Positions 1 to 5,877 of a stretch of 7,504 nt of DNA are shown here, piece by piece. This DNA is from Flavobacteriales bacterium UBA5933 (GTDB lineage: Bacteria; Bacteroidota; Bacteroidia; Flavobacteriales; Weeksellaceae): contig DJDD01000065.1 of the NCBI GenBank assembly GCA_002430925.1, positions 1,192 to 8,695 on the forward strand. The letters run 5' to 3'. Below the pieces are notes generated by a model. That model saw only the letters and a program-made list of their open reading frames with translations. It searched no databases and was not told the origin of the DNA. The stretch's first letter is position 1, and every line of letters starts with the position of its first letter. A program made the translations under genes and the position numbers.

Positions 1-23
1 TACGTGAACTAAAAAAAGGTTAA
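1..23 (+). CDS. 3' end of upstream gene (partial; possibly a DnaJ/CbpA-type co-chaperone)
   Basis: The window opens inside what is probably the tail of a + strand gene. Two frames are possible. Frame 3 reads RELKKG and stops at 21-23, four bases before the next ATG. Frame 1 reads YVN and stops at 10-12. The charged helical tail of frame 3 and its tight spacing make it the better candidate. The suggestion of a DnaJ/CbpA family protein rests only on the next gene being CbpM-like, because cbpA and cbpM are usually adjacent. Nothing in these few codons identifies the family. Confidence 0.3.
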
Positions 24-27
24 AATC

Positions 28-288
28 ATGAAAAATGTTACAATTTCAATTATACAATATTGTGAATATCATAAAATAGAACCACAGTTTTTAATTGATC
101 TTCACCAAAATGATTTGGTTATTTTAAAAGAACGTAATCATGAATATTTTATTGACGAAGAGGATTTGACTAAAGTAGAAAGATATACAGAATTTTATTA
201 TAATTTGGGCATTAATTTAGAAGGAATTGAGGTGATTAGTCACCTTCTTGAACAGATAGAATCATTGCAAAAAAAATTAAATAATTAA
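28..288 (+). CDS. cbpM: CbpM-like chaperone modulator (MerR-type fold)
   Basis: This 86-residue protein resembles CbpM, the small modulator that binds the J-domain of the DnaJ paralogue CbpA and limits its co-chaperone and DNA-binding activity. It would act in the cytoplasm or nucleoid. The N-terminal half (about 5-50) has a MerR-like winged-helix pattern: a helix around IIQYCEYHKIEP, an LIDLHQNDLV segment, then the FIDEEDL wing/helix. Residues 51-86 read YTEFYYNLGINLEGIEVI followed by a Leu-rich helix (LLEQIESLQKKL), matching the LGINLEGIEVI-type segment common to this family. The length fits a family of roughly 85-105 residues. The ATG at 28 is the only sensible start and sits four bases after a candidate upstream stop, suggesting an operon with a chaperone gene. 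A strong hairpin follows. A small MerR-type DNA-binding regulator is the alternative, but the short form without an effector domain favours CbpM. Confidence 0.75.
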   Translation: MKNVTISIIQYCEYHKIEPQFLIDLHQNDLVILKERNHEYFIDEEDLTKVERYTEFYYNLGINLEGIEVISHLLEQIESLQKKLNN

Positions 289-296
289 AACCTAAG

Positions 297-334
297 CAAC
301 CTTTGTAATAAAATACAAAGGTTGTCTTATTTTT
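297..334 (+). terminator. Intrinsic terminator after cbpM
   Basis: A perfect 11-bp stem is formed by CAACCTTTGTA (297-307) and TACAAAGGTTG (314-324), with the 6-nt loop ATAAAA. It is followed by a T-rich run (TCTTATTTTT, 325-334). It lies just after the cbpM stop, as expected for rho-independent termination. The same T-rich tail contains the -7 box proposed for rlmF. Confidence 0.85.
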
Positions 335-335
335 G
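302..335 (+). promoter_or_regulatory. Candidate Bacteroidota-type promoter for rlmF, overlapping the terminator
   Basis: TATTTTTG at 328-335 matches the Bacteroidetes -7 consensus TAnnTTTG exactly. A TTTG at 302-305, inside the left arm of the terminator hairpin, could serve as the -33 element with a 22-nt spacer. The start of transcription would fall near 340, about 10 nt before the ATG at 351. A second exact TAnnTTTG match lies at 342-349 but would start transcription at or inside the start codon, so it is less likely to be used. The assignment comes from consensus matching only. Confidence 0.5.
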
Positions 336-350
336 CATAAATATTTTTGT

Positions 351-1265
351 ATGAATACTCCGGAAAAAAAGAGTAAATTAAAGAAACTACATTCAAGAAA
401 TCGTCATATAACAGCTTATAATTTCGAGAAACTTTGTGCAGTTTATCCAGCTCTTACCAAATATATAAAACCTAATAAAGAAAACGAACCTACAATTACT
501 TTTTCTGATAGAGAAGCAGTAAAAGCCTTGAATAAAGCTTTACTGAAGACATATTATGATATAGATTATTGGGAATTACCTAAAGAAAATCTATGTCCAC
601 CGATTCCTGGTAGAGCAGATTATATTCATTATATAGCTGATATTTTAGGAGAAAAATTTGATGGAGTTATTCCAAGAGGAAAAGATATTAAAATTTTAGA
701 TATTGGTGTTGGTGCCAACTGTATTTATCCTATTATCGGGAATTATGAATACGATTGGAATTTTGTAGGTGCAGAATTAGATTATGAATCTTTTAAGAAT
801 GCAGAAGAAATTGTAAAAAAGAATTCGAGATTACGCAACAAAGTTGATATTAGAATGCAATTTAATCCAAATAATATTTTCAAGAATATTATTAAGCAAG
901 GAGAAAAATTTGACATGACTATTTGTAATCCACCATTTTTTAAATCAAACCAAGAAGTGATGGAACAAACAATGCGTAAACTAAAGAATTTAGGTCAAAA
1001 ATCTGATCAAAAACCAATTCAGAATTTTGGTGGAAACAATTCTGAGCTTTGGTGTAGAGGAGGAGAAAGACTATTTATTACGAAAATGATAAAAGAAAGT
1101 GCTGATTATAGAAATCAAGTAAAATGGTTTTCAACTTTAGTTTCTAAGAAAGAAAATCTTAGAATATTAGAAACAGTACTTAAAAAAGAAAGAGTAAGAG
1201 ATTATCGTATTGTAGATATGCAACAAGGTAATAAAGTTTCTCGTTTATTGGTTTGGAGATTTTAG
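351..1265 (+). CDS. rlmF: 23S rRNA (adenine(1618)-N(6))-methyltransferase RlmF
   Basis: RlmF uses S-adenosylmethionine to N6-methylate A1618 of 23S rRNA in the cytoplasm. The 304-residue protein is close in length to E. coli RlmF (YbiN) and matches it along its whole length. Near the N terminus is the family block HSRNRH (14-19). CPPIPGRADYIHY lies at 82-94, and the SAM-binding motif I LDIGVGANCIYP at 116-127. The catalytic motif IV of N6-adenine methyltransferases, NPPFF, is at 193-197, followed by NFGGNNSELWCRGGE at 225-239. These are family signatures, so the call is firm. The ATG at 351 is chosen over an in-frame TTG at 333, because that TTG lies inside the probable -7 box and adds only six residues (with a Cys and aromatics) not expected in the family. 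The gene has its own likely promoter and looks monocistronic. No convincing terminator follows, only an A/T palindrome. Confidence 0.95.
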   Translation: MNTPEKKSKLKKLHSRNRHITAYNFEKLCAVYPALTKYIKPNKENEPTITFSDREAVKALNKALLKTYYDIDYWELPKENLCPPIPGRADYIHYIADILGEKFDGVIPRGKDIKILDIGVGANCIYPIIGNYEYDWNFVGAELDYESFKNAEEIVKKNSRLRNKVDIRMQFNPNNIFKNIIKQGEKFDMTICNPPFFKSNQEVMEQTMRKLKNLGQKSDQKPIQNFGGNNSELWCRGGERLFITKMIKESADYRNQVKWFSTLVSKKENLRILETVLKKERVRDYRIVDMQQGNKVSRLLVWRF

Positions 1266-1286
1266 TAATTATTTAAAATTATTCCA

Positions 1287-1302
1287 AATTTTTATAAAAA
1301 TT
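1287..1302. repeat. A/T-only perfect palindrome downstream of rlmF
   Basis: AATTTTTA (1287-1294) is followed directly by its reverse complement TAAAAATT (1295-1302). As RNA it could form only a weak 6-bp A-U hairpin with a TATA loop, so it is a poor terminator. It could be chance in such AT-rich DNA or part of the upstream region of the cytochrome gene. The rlmF-cytochrome gap has no clear TAnnTTTG promoter. Confidence 0.3.
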
Positions 1303-1329
1303 ATAATCTATAGCCTTATTGTTTTAAAT

Positions 1330-1351
1330 TGTGTCTAACAAATGAGACACA
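1330..1351 (+). repeat. Inverted repeat at the cytochrome gene's translation start
   Basis: TGTGTCT (1330-1336) and AGACACA (1345-1351) are perfect 7-base inverted repeats around an 8-nt loop. The loop ends with the upstream candidate start ATG at 1342, and the right arm finishes just before the more likely ATG at 1354. In mRNA the hairpin would cover the region where a ribosome loads. As DNA it could be a small dyad operator. Its function is not established. Confidence 0.4.
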
Positions 1352-1353
1352 TA

Positions 1354-1830
1354 ATGAAAACAAAAAAAATTACAATTACGTTAGCTATTTTAGCTTTTAT
1401 GACTATGGTATTTTCTTTTACCAATTTTAGAAATGTAGATACAGGAAAAGAATTAACTACTTTTCAATGGAAAAATTTGAAAGTTTTACCTCAAAATATA
1501 TCAGAGGATAGTTTGAAGGGGTTGATGAGAGGTTATACTGAAGCTTTAGGAGTTAAATGTTCTTATTGTCATGCAACAGATGAAACAACCAAGAAGATGG
1601 ATTTTGCGAGTGATGATAAAAAAGAAAAAGGTTATGCTCGTCATATGATTTTGATGACAAGAGAAATAAACGCTAAAAATTTTAATTGGGATAATGCTAA
1701 GAATCCTGAATTAATAAATGTTGTAACATGTACTATGTGCCATAGAGGAAATGAAAGTCCTACTAAATCACTAAAAGATGCAGCACCATTAGAAATAAAA
1801 TCTGCTACACAAGAAGCAGCTAAAAAATAA
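1354..1830 (+). CDS. Exported dihaem c-type cytochrome, reaction-centre cytochrome subunit-like (CytoC_RC)
   Basis: A 158-residue periplasmic electron carrier of the photosynthetic reaction-centre cytochrome c subunit family. In non-phototrophic Bacteroidota these are short versions with unknown redox partners. Two haem-attachment motifs are present: CSYCH at 69-73 and CTMCH at 126-130. Each is preceded by a helix with a candidate axial Met. These are Met58 in LMRGYTEALGV, 11 residues before the first motif, and Met98 or Met101 in ARHMILMTREIN before the second. That Met-helix-CxxCH layout is what places it in the family, which in full-length form carries four haems. Residues 1-22 form a Lys-rich then hydrophobic signal peptide or anchor (MKTKKITITLAILAFMTMVF). 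There is no lipobox Cys. The ATG at 1354 is preferred because it gives a standard signal peptide; one at 1342 would add MRHI. The gene stands alone and shares a terminator with the convergent reductase gene. The family call is strong; the physiological partner is unknown. Confidence 0.85.
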   Translation: MKTKKITITLAILAFMTMVFSFTNFRNVDTGKELTTFQWKNLKVLPQNISEDSLKGLMRGYTEALGVKCSYCHATDETTKKMDFASDDKKEKGYARHMILMTREINAKNFNWDNAKNPELINVVTCTMCHRGNESPTKSLKDAAPLEIKSATQEAAKK

Positions 1831-1835
1831 TCATA

Positions 1836-1867
1836 AAAAAAGGTTGTCTATTTAGACAACCTTTTTT
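1836..1867. terminator. Bidirectional terminator between convergent genes
   Basis: A 14-bp stem pairs AAAAAAGGTTGTCT (1836-1849) with AGACAACCTTTTTT (1854-1867), with the 4-nt loop ATTT. There is a run of T on the + strand side, and the run of A on the left gives a U-tract for transcripts from the other strand. It lies 5 nt after the cytochrome stop and 8 nt beyond the end of the minus-strand reductase gene, so it can end transcription from both. Confidence 0.9.
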
Positions 1868-1875
1868 ATAGTTTA

Positions 1876-2412
1876 TTATTTTGATAAAGCATCTTGAAAA
1901 ATTTCAATTTTTTCTAAGATTGTAGCTTTTAATTCTTCATTTGTAATTTCTCCATTTTGGAAATTATCATTAAAAAATGGGAAAGTAGAACTTGCTATAA
2001 TTTCACCACCAGCAAACATACTGAAATATTTTGTAGCAACTTCCATTACATTTCCTCCACCATAACTTCCTGGAGAAGTACTTAATAATAAGATTTTCTT
2101 TTCTTTAAGGAAAGACATGTCAATTCTAGAAACCCAGTCTAAGATATTTTTTAAAGCAACAGAAAAGTTTCCGTTATGCTCAGCTAAAGAAACTACAATT
2201 CCATCTGCATTTTCTACTTTTTTGTAGAAATCTTCAGCTTCTTTAGGAAAACCATTTTCAATTTGTCTATCAATAGAGTAAATTGGCATTTCGTAATCGT
2301 TGATGTCAACTAAATCAATTTCAGCATTGTTTAATTGTTTTAATGCGTAGTTTAATAACTCTTTATTGATAGATTTTTTGCTGTTACTTCCAGCAAATGC
2401 TAATATTTTCAT
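1876..2412 (-). CDS. NAD(P)H-dependent FMN reductase / oxidoreductase (flavodoxin-like fold)
   Basis: A 178-residue cytoplasmic flavoprotein of the NADPH-dependent FMN reductase family (FMN_red). Members use NAD(P)H to reduce flavin, quinones, azo dyes, nitro compounds or chromate. The phosphate-binding loop of FMN is visible at 8-19 (GSNSKKSINKEL, the GSxxxxSxNxxL pattern). The second flavin loop, usually PEYNxSxxxxLKNxxDW, is at 78-93 as EHNGNFSVALKNILDW. Here the usual Pro-Glu-Tyr is Ala-Glu-His, so the Tyr that normally packs near the flavin is replaced. STSPGSYGGG at 111-120 is the third conserved loop. Length is normal. It lies 74 bp downstream of the AraC-type gene on the same strand, so the two may be co-transcribed or the reductase may have its own weak promoter. 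It shares a terminator with the convergent cytochrome gene. The substrate cannot be told from sequence; a role in detoxifying compounds also exported by the neighbouring pump is only inference. Confidence 0.88.
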   Translation of the reverse strand: MKILAFAGSNSKKSINKELLNYALKQLNNAEIDLVDINDYEMPIYSIDRQIENGFPKEAEDFYKKVENADGIVVSLAEHNGNFSVALKNILDWVSRIDMSFLKEKKILLLSTSPGSYGGGNVMEVATKYFSMFAGGEIIASSTFPFFNDNFQNGEITNEELKATILEKIEIFQDALSK

Positions 2413-2462
2413 TTTTTTATATTATTATTTAATACAAAAGAAATACTTTTTTTATAAATTAC

Positions 2463-2480
2463 TCTTAACTTATGTTAAGA
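2463..2480. repeat. Inverted repeat between the AraC-type gene and the FMN reductase gene
   Basis: TCTTAAC (2463-2469) and GTTAAGA (2474-2480) are perfect 7-base arms around TTAT. On the minus strand it starts 7 nt after the araC-type stop and is not followed by a T-run, so it is a poor terminator in that direction. It lies about 50 bp upstream of the reductase ATG, a sensible place for an operator. Both roles are guesses from position and symmetry. Confidence 0.4.
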
Positions 2481-2486
2481 AAAAAA

Positions 2487-3293
2487 TTATTTTTTCTTCT
2501 GTGTTATTTTTGAATATTCTGTAGGTCTTATACCTGTTACAGTATAAAAAACATTGCTAAAAGAAGCTAAAGAATTGTAACCAACCATTATTGCTATTTC
2601 ATACATATTATATTGGTTTTTACTTATAAGCTCAAATGATTTGGTTATTCTTAATGACCTTAAAAAACGAACATAATTAATCCCTAAACCATCTTTAAAT
2701 TTTCGAGATAAAGTTCTTGAGCTTAAACCAAATTTTTTAGCAATATCATCAATAGTCAAGTTTTTTTCGAGATTATCTTTTAAGTAATCAGCTATTTCAA
2801 TTAATTTTTTATCCTTAGGAAAAGCATGTTGCAAAATAACAGGAATTTTACTCGATTCCATTTCTGGTAAAATGGATTTTATAGTTTTTAAAAAATTATA
2901 TTTTACGATGTCATTTGTTGTGATTGCTCCATTCCATTTTTTCGTAAAAAGAAACATTTCTCTTAATAAATCATCAGCATAATAAATATTATATTTTTTA
3001 TAAAAATCATCTTCATTTTTATCCATTTTAAAGTAGAAATTATACATATCAACAGACTTACTATAGGATAAAATGGAATGAGGTGTATTTGCAGGAATCC
3101 AAATAAAACAACGAGCAGGTAGATACCAATGTTTATCATTTATAAAAATGTGTATAATACCACCTTCTGCATATAATAATTGAGATTTTTCGTGTGTATG
3201 AGTACTAATTTCAATTTTATATAAATTCAAATTTCTGATGTAAAATTCAGTTTCATTATTATCAATATCAGTAAAATAATCAGTGTTTAGCAT
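2487..3293 (-). CDS. AraC-family transcriptional regulator (cupin sensor + HTH_18)
   Basis: A 268-residue cytoplasmic DNA-binding regulator in the usual two-domain layout. Residues 1-160 form an AraC-type cupin sensor, with the metal-site-like HTHEKSQLLYAEGG at 32-45 and IPANTPHS at 66-73, both typical of this beta-barrel. Residues 165-262 form the DNA-binding domain. The first helix-turn-helix is around LTIDDIAKKFGLSSRTLSRKFK (179-200). The second lies around YEIAIMVGYNSLASFSNVFY (231-250) and ends with the AraC signature tail TGIRPTEY (253-260). The ATG at 3293 is the natural start. The gene is divergent from the efflux operon across about 200 bp, which is the standard position of a local activator. 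It also precedes the FMN reductase gene. Regulation of the pump is therefore likely but inferred. The effector is unknown. The Lys/Asn richness is the same as in its neighbours. Confidence 0.92.
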   Translation of the reverse strand: MLNTDYFTDIDNNETEFYIRNLNLYKIEISTHTHEKSQLLYAEGGIIHIFINDKHWYLPARCFIWIPANTPHSILSYSKSVDMYNFYFKMDKNEDDFYKKYNIYYADDLLREMFLFTKKWNGAITTNDIVKYNFLKTIKSILPEMESSKIPVILQHAFPKDKKLIEIADYLKDNLEKNLTIDDIAKKFGLSSRTLSRKFKDGLGINYVRFLRSLRITKSFELISKNQYNMYEIAIMVGYNSLASFSNVFYTVTGIRPTEYSKITQKKK

Positions 3294-3363
3294 TGATGAT
3301 TCAATATTTAGTTAAAATTGTTAGATTAATTATAAATAATAAACAATCTTTCTGTTTTTATCA

Positions 3364-3395
3364 CAAAGTAATAGATTTTGGCGTAAATGAACAAA
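3364..3395 (-). promoter_or_regulatory. Candidate promoter of the AraC-type gene
   Basis: Read on the minus strand, TTTG (complement of CAAA at 3392-3395) is followed after 20 nt by TTACTTTG (complement of 3364-3371). The latter matches the Bacteroidetes -7 box TAnnTTTG at five of six fixed positions. Transcription would begin near 3355-3360, giving a 5' leader of about 65 nt. Consensus match only. Confidence 0.4.
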
Positions 3396-3436
3396 TTATT
3401 TTCTTATTTTAATATTTATTTTCAAATTCTTTATTT

Positions 3437-3444
3437 GACATTTG
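3437..3444 (+). promoter_or_regulatory. Candidate -7 box for the efflux operon
   Basis: GACATTTG differs from TAnnTTTG at one fixed position and would start transcription about 40 nt before the tolC-type ATG. No TTG-like -33 element is seen at the expected 19-22 nt upstream, where the DNA reads as A/T-rich filler. A weak promoter missing its -33 box would fit dependence on the divergent AraC-type activator. Confidence 0.3.
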
Positions 3445-3490
3445 CATTACAAAGAAATCAGAATAACAACCAGAATTGAATACAAAAAAG

Positions 3491-4819
3491 ATGTTTAAAG
3501 TTATTAAATATCAAGCACTTGCATTTTTTTTAATGTTAAGTGTAGATATTTATGCTCAGACTGAAATTGATTATAATCAGTTAAAATTGAGCGAAGCAAT
3601 TGAAATAGGGATTAATAATAATAAAAAATTACAGATTAACTCTATTAAAAGTCAACTATCCGAACTAAAAGAAAAAGACCTAAAAAATGAAAGATACCCT
3701 GATGTTAATTTTTTGACGGGTTTTCACGTTTTATCTACTTTAAAACAGTTTGAACATGGACTTCTTCATCCGGCAACGGACTACAAAGTCCCTAATAAAA
3801 AATATAATTTTACCTTGTCTGCTGAGATTCCTGTTTATATGGGAGGAAAAATTAAAAATGAAGAGAAAAAGGCAGCAATAGAAACTGAAATTTCTGAATT
3901 AAGGGTAAAAAGGAATGTTCGTGAATTACGAATGGAAATTATTACAGCTTATTTACAAATTCTGCATTTGCAAGAACAAGAAAGATTGATTCAAGACAAA
4001 ATGCATGAAGATTCAGCTGTAATAAAGCAAACTCAAATGTTAAGAAAAAATGGTTTGGTAACGAATAATGAAGTTTTAAGAACAGAATTACAATTATCTA
4101 ATCATAAAATGTCTTATACTGAGTTAGATAATGATATAGCAATTTTAGAACATCAAATCAAAACGATAATATCTTTACCTGAGGATCAAGAAATGCATAT
4201 TGATACCAAAGAATTATTTACAACAACGGATCAGATAGGTTTGGTTGACGAAATGATTTTGGAAGCAACAAATAAAGATGAGGAATTAAAAATAGTTAAT
4301 CAAGATTTAGAGCTTAAAAAATTAGATAAAAAAATAACTAAAGCTAATATTCTTCCTAAGGTTACAGCAGGAGGAGAGTATGGTTATAACTATCCTAACT
4401 TTATGTTTTTTCCTCCAGAAGCACATATGTATCGCTTTGGGATGGTTGGTTTTAATGTTACAGTTCCATTGAGTAGCTTTTTTAAGAATAAGCAAAAAAT
4501 GAGAATGGCAGATAGAAATATTTCTATAGCAGAATTAGAAATAGAAGAAAAAGAGGAACAGATCCGACATGATGTTTTCGCTTCTAATCGTAAGTTAGAA
4601 GAGGCCATAGAAAAAATTAAAATAGCAGAGGAGGCCATTCAACAAGCACAAGAAAATTATAGAATTGTAAAGACTAAATACATCAATAAATTAAGTTTAA
4701 TAACAGAATTAATTGATGCAGATAATGCAAATTTAGAAGCAGAATCTAACATGATTTCATTACAAATAAACAAACAATTAAAATACTATCAATTACAATA
4801 CGTTTTAGGAAATTTATAA
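3491..4819 (+). CDS. TolC-family outer-membrane efflux protein
   Basis: The 442-residue outer-membrane channel of a tripartite efflux pump, connecting the periplasmic adaptor to the outside. Residues 1-22 are a signal peptide (MFKVIKYQALAFFLMLSVDIYA) with likely cleavage before Gln23. LKLSEAIEIGINNNKKLQI (about 32-50) is the opening helix of the first outer-membrane efflux (OEP) repeat. The AEIPVYMGGKIKNEEKKA segment (about 111-128) corresponds to the family's strand-turn-helix entry, and long Glu/Lys/Leu helices follow to about 226. The second repeat runs from about 250 to the end. It includes VTVPLSSFFKNKQKMRMA (323-340), the counterpart of the usual 'PLF.GGxxxxxxxxA' turn, here without the Gly pair. 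Length is typical. The ATG at 3491 is preferred to an in-frame TTG at 3476, which adds NTKK before the signal peptide; both are possible. First gene of the operon, 4 nt before the adaptor gene. As a fatty-acid-free, non-lipidated form it has no lipobox Cys. Confidence 0.92.
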   Translation: MFKVIKYQALAFFLMLSVDIYAQTEIDYNQLKLSEAIEIGINNNKKLQINSIKSQLSELKEKDLKNERYPDVNFLTGFHVLSTLKQFEHGLLHPATDYKVPNKKYNFTLSAEIPVYMGGKIKNEEKKAAIETEISELRVKRNVRELRMEIITAYLQILHLQEQERLIQDKMHEDSAVIKQTQMLRKNGLVTNNEVLRTELQLSNHKMSYTELDNDIAILEHQIKTIISLPEDQEMHIDTKELFTTTDQIGLVDEMILEATNKDEELKIVNQDLELKKLDKKITKANILPKVTAGGEYGYNYPNFMFFPPEAHMYRFGMVGFNVTVPLSSFFKNKQKMRMADRNISIAELEIEEKEEQIRHDVFASNRKLEEAIEKIKIAEEAIQQAQENYRIVKTKYINKLSLITELIDADNANLEAESNMISLQINKQLKYYQLQYVLGNL

Positions 4820-4823
4820 AACT

Positions 4824-5870
4824 ATGGGAAAACAAATAACAAAAGGGGAGAGAAGACTTAATAGAACACTTTCTATAGTCGCATGGGGTTTCATATTAAT
4901 TGGAGTTTCAACTGTTTTTTGGTTTTATTTATTTTCTAGAAGTCATGTCAATACAAATGACGCTCAAGTAAGACAATATATAACACCAGTTGCAAGTAGA
5001 GTTCCAGGTTTTATTGATAAAATAAATTTTGAAGAAAATCAATTTGTACACAAAGGAGATACGTTGGTTGTGATTGATAATAGGGAGTTTAAAAATCAAG
5101 TGGATATAGCAACTGCAAATTTAGAAAGTACTACACAAGCTGTAAAGACAGTAGAGGAGTCGGTTGTAACAAAAGCAAGTGATGTAAACGTAATTGATGC
5201 AAATATTGAAGCTGCAAAAATTGAAGTTTGGAGAACAGAAAAAGATTTCGATCGTTTTAAAAATTTAGTAAAAGAAGATGCAGCAACTGAACAACAGTTT
5301 GAGGAAATTGAAGCAACTTATAAGCAAGCAAAAGCTAATCTTAGTGCTTTAGAACAAAAAAGAAGATCAATTAATATCGGAACTTTTGCAGAACAAACAA
5401 AAGTTGCTCCAGCTAAAACAGAAGTAGAACAAAGACAAGCTCAGTTAAATAATGCAAAATTAACATTATCATATTCTTATGTAATAGCTCCTTATGATGG
5501 TTGGGTTGGTGTTAAAAATATACAAGTAGGACAGCTAATAAAAGAAGGACAAACTTTAGTACAAGTTGTTTCTGAAGAGAAATGGGTTATCGCTAACTTT
5601 AAGGAAACTCAAATTGGTGAAATTGATCTAAATAAGGAAGTTATTTTGAAAGCAGATGCTTTTCCAGATATAGAATTTAAAGGAAAAGTACAATCTTTAT
5701 CACCTGCTTCTGGATCAGAATTTTCATTAGTTAAACCAGATAATGCGACAGGAAACTTTGTAAAAATAGAACAACGTTTTCCAATAAAAATCATCTTAGA
5801 AAAATCAAAAGATAATGAAAAGCTAAGAACAGGAATGAATGTTAATGTATCTGCAGGAAAATTAGATTAA
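4824..5870 (+). CDS. HlyD-family periplasmic adaptor, EmrA-like
   Basis: The 348-residue membrane-fusion subunit that links the inner-membrane MFS pump to the TolC-type channel. A short basic cytoplasmic tail is followed by one membrane anchor (about 16-37). Then comes HVNTNDAQVRQYITPVASRV (41-60), the hallmark opening of EmrA-type adaptors. The first half of the lipoyl/biotinyl-like domain is at about 55-87, with VHKGDTLVVID. Residues 92-215 form a long Ala/Glu/Lys/Gln alpha-hairpin coiled coil, the arm that docks to TolC. The second lipoyl half, YVIAPYDGWVGVKNIQVGQ, is at 219-237. The C-terminal beta-barrel contains the EmrA-like SPASGSEFSLVKPDNATGNF (293-312) followed by VKIEQRFPIKI. These signatures pair it with DHA2-type MFS transporters rather than RND or ABC pumps, and such a gene is the next one. 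Middle gene of the operon, with gaps of 4 and 7 nt. Confidence 0.94.
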   Translation: MGKQITKGERRLNRTLSIVAWGFILIGVSTVFWFYLFSRSHVNTNDAQVRQYITPVASRVPGFIDKINFEENQFVHKGDTLVVIDNREFKNQVDIATANLESTTQAVKTVEESVVTKASDVNVIDANIEAAKIEVWRTEKDFDRFKNLVKEDAATEQQFEEIEATYKQAKANLSALEQKRRSINIGTFAEQTKVAPAKTEVEQRQAQLNNAKLTLSYSYVIAPYDGWVGVKNIQVGQLIKEGQTLVQVVSEEKWVIANFKETQIGEIDLNKEVILKADAFPDIEFKGKVQSLSPASGSEFSLVKPDNATGNFVKIEQRFPIKIILEKSKDNEKLRTGMNVNVSAGKLD

Positions 5871-5877
5871 AAGAATT

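Larger units (their letters stand above)
3294..3490. promoter_or_regulatory. Divergent control region between the AraC-type gene and the efflux operon
   Basis: This gap of about 197 bp is very AT-rich and holds no gene. It must contain both the promoter for the regulator (- strand) and that for the pump operon (+ strand). A loose dyad, ATTGTT (3317-3322) and AACAAT (3342-3347) separated by 19 bp, is a possible regulator site but is composed of common AT-rich words. No clear pair of direct repeats of the classic AraC half-site kind is obvious. Confidence 0.6.

Noticed and set aside
333..350. Upstream TTG start for rlmF adding six residues
   Set aside because: The TTG lies within the proposed -7 box (328-335), so it would not be in the mRNA, and the added residues have no counterpart in RlmF proteins. 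The ATG at 351 fits the family's N terminus.
1342..1353. ATG at 1342 as start of the cytochrome gene
   Set aside because: It would add MRHI ahead of a normal Lys-rich signal peptide and lies within a hairpin loop; the ATG at 1354 is more natural.
1354..1830. Evidence for phototrophy from the reaction-centre-type cytochrome
   Set aside because: The protein has only two of four haems and no reaction-centre genes are near; short members of the family are widespread in non-phototrophs.
3476..3490. Upstream TTG start for the TolC-family gene
   Set aside because: It is possible, but the ATG five codons later gives a complete signal peptide, and TTG starts are uncommon; the ATG is kept with this noted as an alternative.
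4390..4638. Minus-strand open frame of 82 codons inside the TolC-family gene
   Set aside because: It lies antisense to well-conserved OEP coding sequence, has Ser/Ile-rich content typical of the complement of Lys/Glu-rich coding, and shows no family resemblance.
5609..5794. Minus-strand open frame of 61 codons inside the HlyD-family gene
   Set aside because: It is the complement of the conserved EmrA-like barrel region; no domain, no promoter, no independent support.
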